NCBI GenBank assembly: GCA_030653335.1
Contig: JAURZP010000242.1
Span: forward strand, 1-6,159
DNA length: 6,159 nt
Direction of reading: 5' to 3'
Source of the DNA: Methanoregula sp.
GTDB taxonomy: Archaea > Halobacteriota > Methanomicrobia > Methanomicrobiales > Methanospirillaceae
Shown in pieces: positions 6,066-6,159 of this stretch. The stretch's first letter is position 1. Each line of letters begins with the position of its first letter. Made by a program: the position numbers and the translations under genes. Below the pieces are notes generated by a model, which had not been told where the DNA came from, did not search any database, and saw nothing but the letters and a program-made list of their open reading frames with translations.

Positions 6066-6159
6066 TCCGGCCAGAATTAGCGGCGCATTAATTACGATCA
6101 ACACGAGACATCTCTCTACGTACGGACGCAGGCACCTTTATGGAATCACTGGAAAGCAA
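6066..6159 (+). other. Intergenic end of window; possible start of another gene at 6140
   Basis: After the thiL stop I see no clear terminator, that is, no T run. An AT-rich TTAATTA at 6088-6094 could be a TATA-like box. An ATG at 6140-6142 opens a frame reading MESLES to the window edge. Six codons are too few to identify a gene, and the ribosome binding site is weak. Confidence 0.2.

Noticed and set aside
1..6159. CRISPR array, tRNA, rRNA or insertion sequence
   Set aside because: Reading both strands by eye, I found no regularly spaced repeats, no tRNA cloverleaf or CCA end, no rRNA-like sequence and no transposase or terminal inverted repeats.

Overview
The window looks like a core chromosomal segment of a methanogenic archaeon, most likely of the Methanomicrobiales (Methanoregula-like). 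The evidence is the gene content: a cupin-type archaeal glucose-6-phosphate isomerase, the archaeal kinase Rio2, the archaea-specific DUF460/COG2433 protein and an archaeal-style ThiL. Supporting signs are GGTGA-type ribosome binding sites and TATA-like boxes just upstream of starts. The lineage is inferred from protein style, not from a search. I see no mobile element, CRISPR array, rRNA or tRNA.

Layout. Positions 1-442 (+) hold the 3' end of the isomerase gene. It converges on, and overlaps by 62 bases, the end of a leftward operon that occupies about 381-2285 (-). In transcription order this operon contains a TtuA/Ncs6-family protein that has lost most of its catalytic and cluster-binding residues (2285-1440), a short RCK_C (TrkA-C)-like reading frame with no normal start codon (about 1440-1120), and the NAD+ synthetase gene nadE (1157-381). 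A divergent promoter region of about 110 bases (2286-2399) separates it from a rightward operon: rio2 (2400-3257), a 655-residue DUF460 protein with RNase H/RuvC-like folds and a coiled coil (3242-5209), and thiL (5202-6065). Genes in the rightward operon overlap by 16 and 8 bases, so they are probably co-transcribed and translationally coupled. The last 94 bases are intergenic, with at most the first codons of another gene.

How the genes fit together. The rightward operon joins a ribosome-maturation kinase, a putative nucleic-acid-binding or nuclease protein of unknown role, and the last step of thiamine diphosphate synthesis. The leftward operon joins NAD+ synthesis to an RCK_C-type ligand-binding fold and a probable non-catalytic relative of a tRNA-thiolation enzyme. 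The points most worth a second look are the degraded TtuA relative, the RCK_C frame interrupted by an in-frame TAA just after a coupled start (nonsense mutation, unusual start or frameshift), and the uncharacterised DUF460 protein locked between rio2 and thiL.
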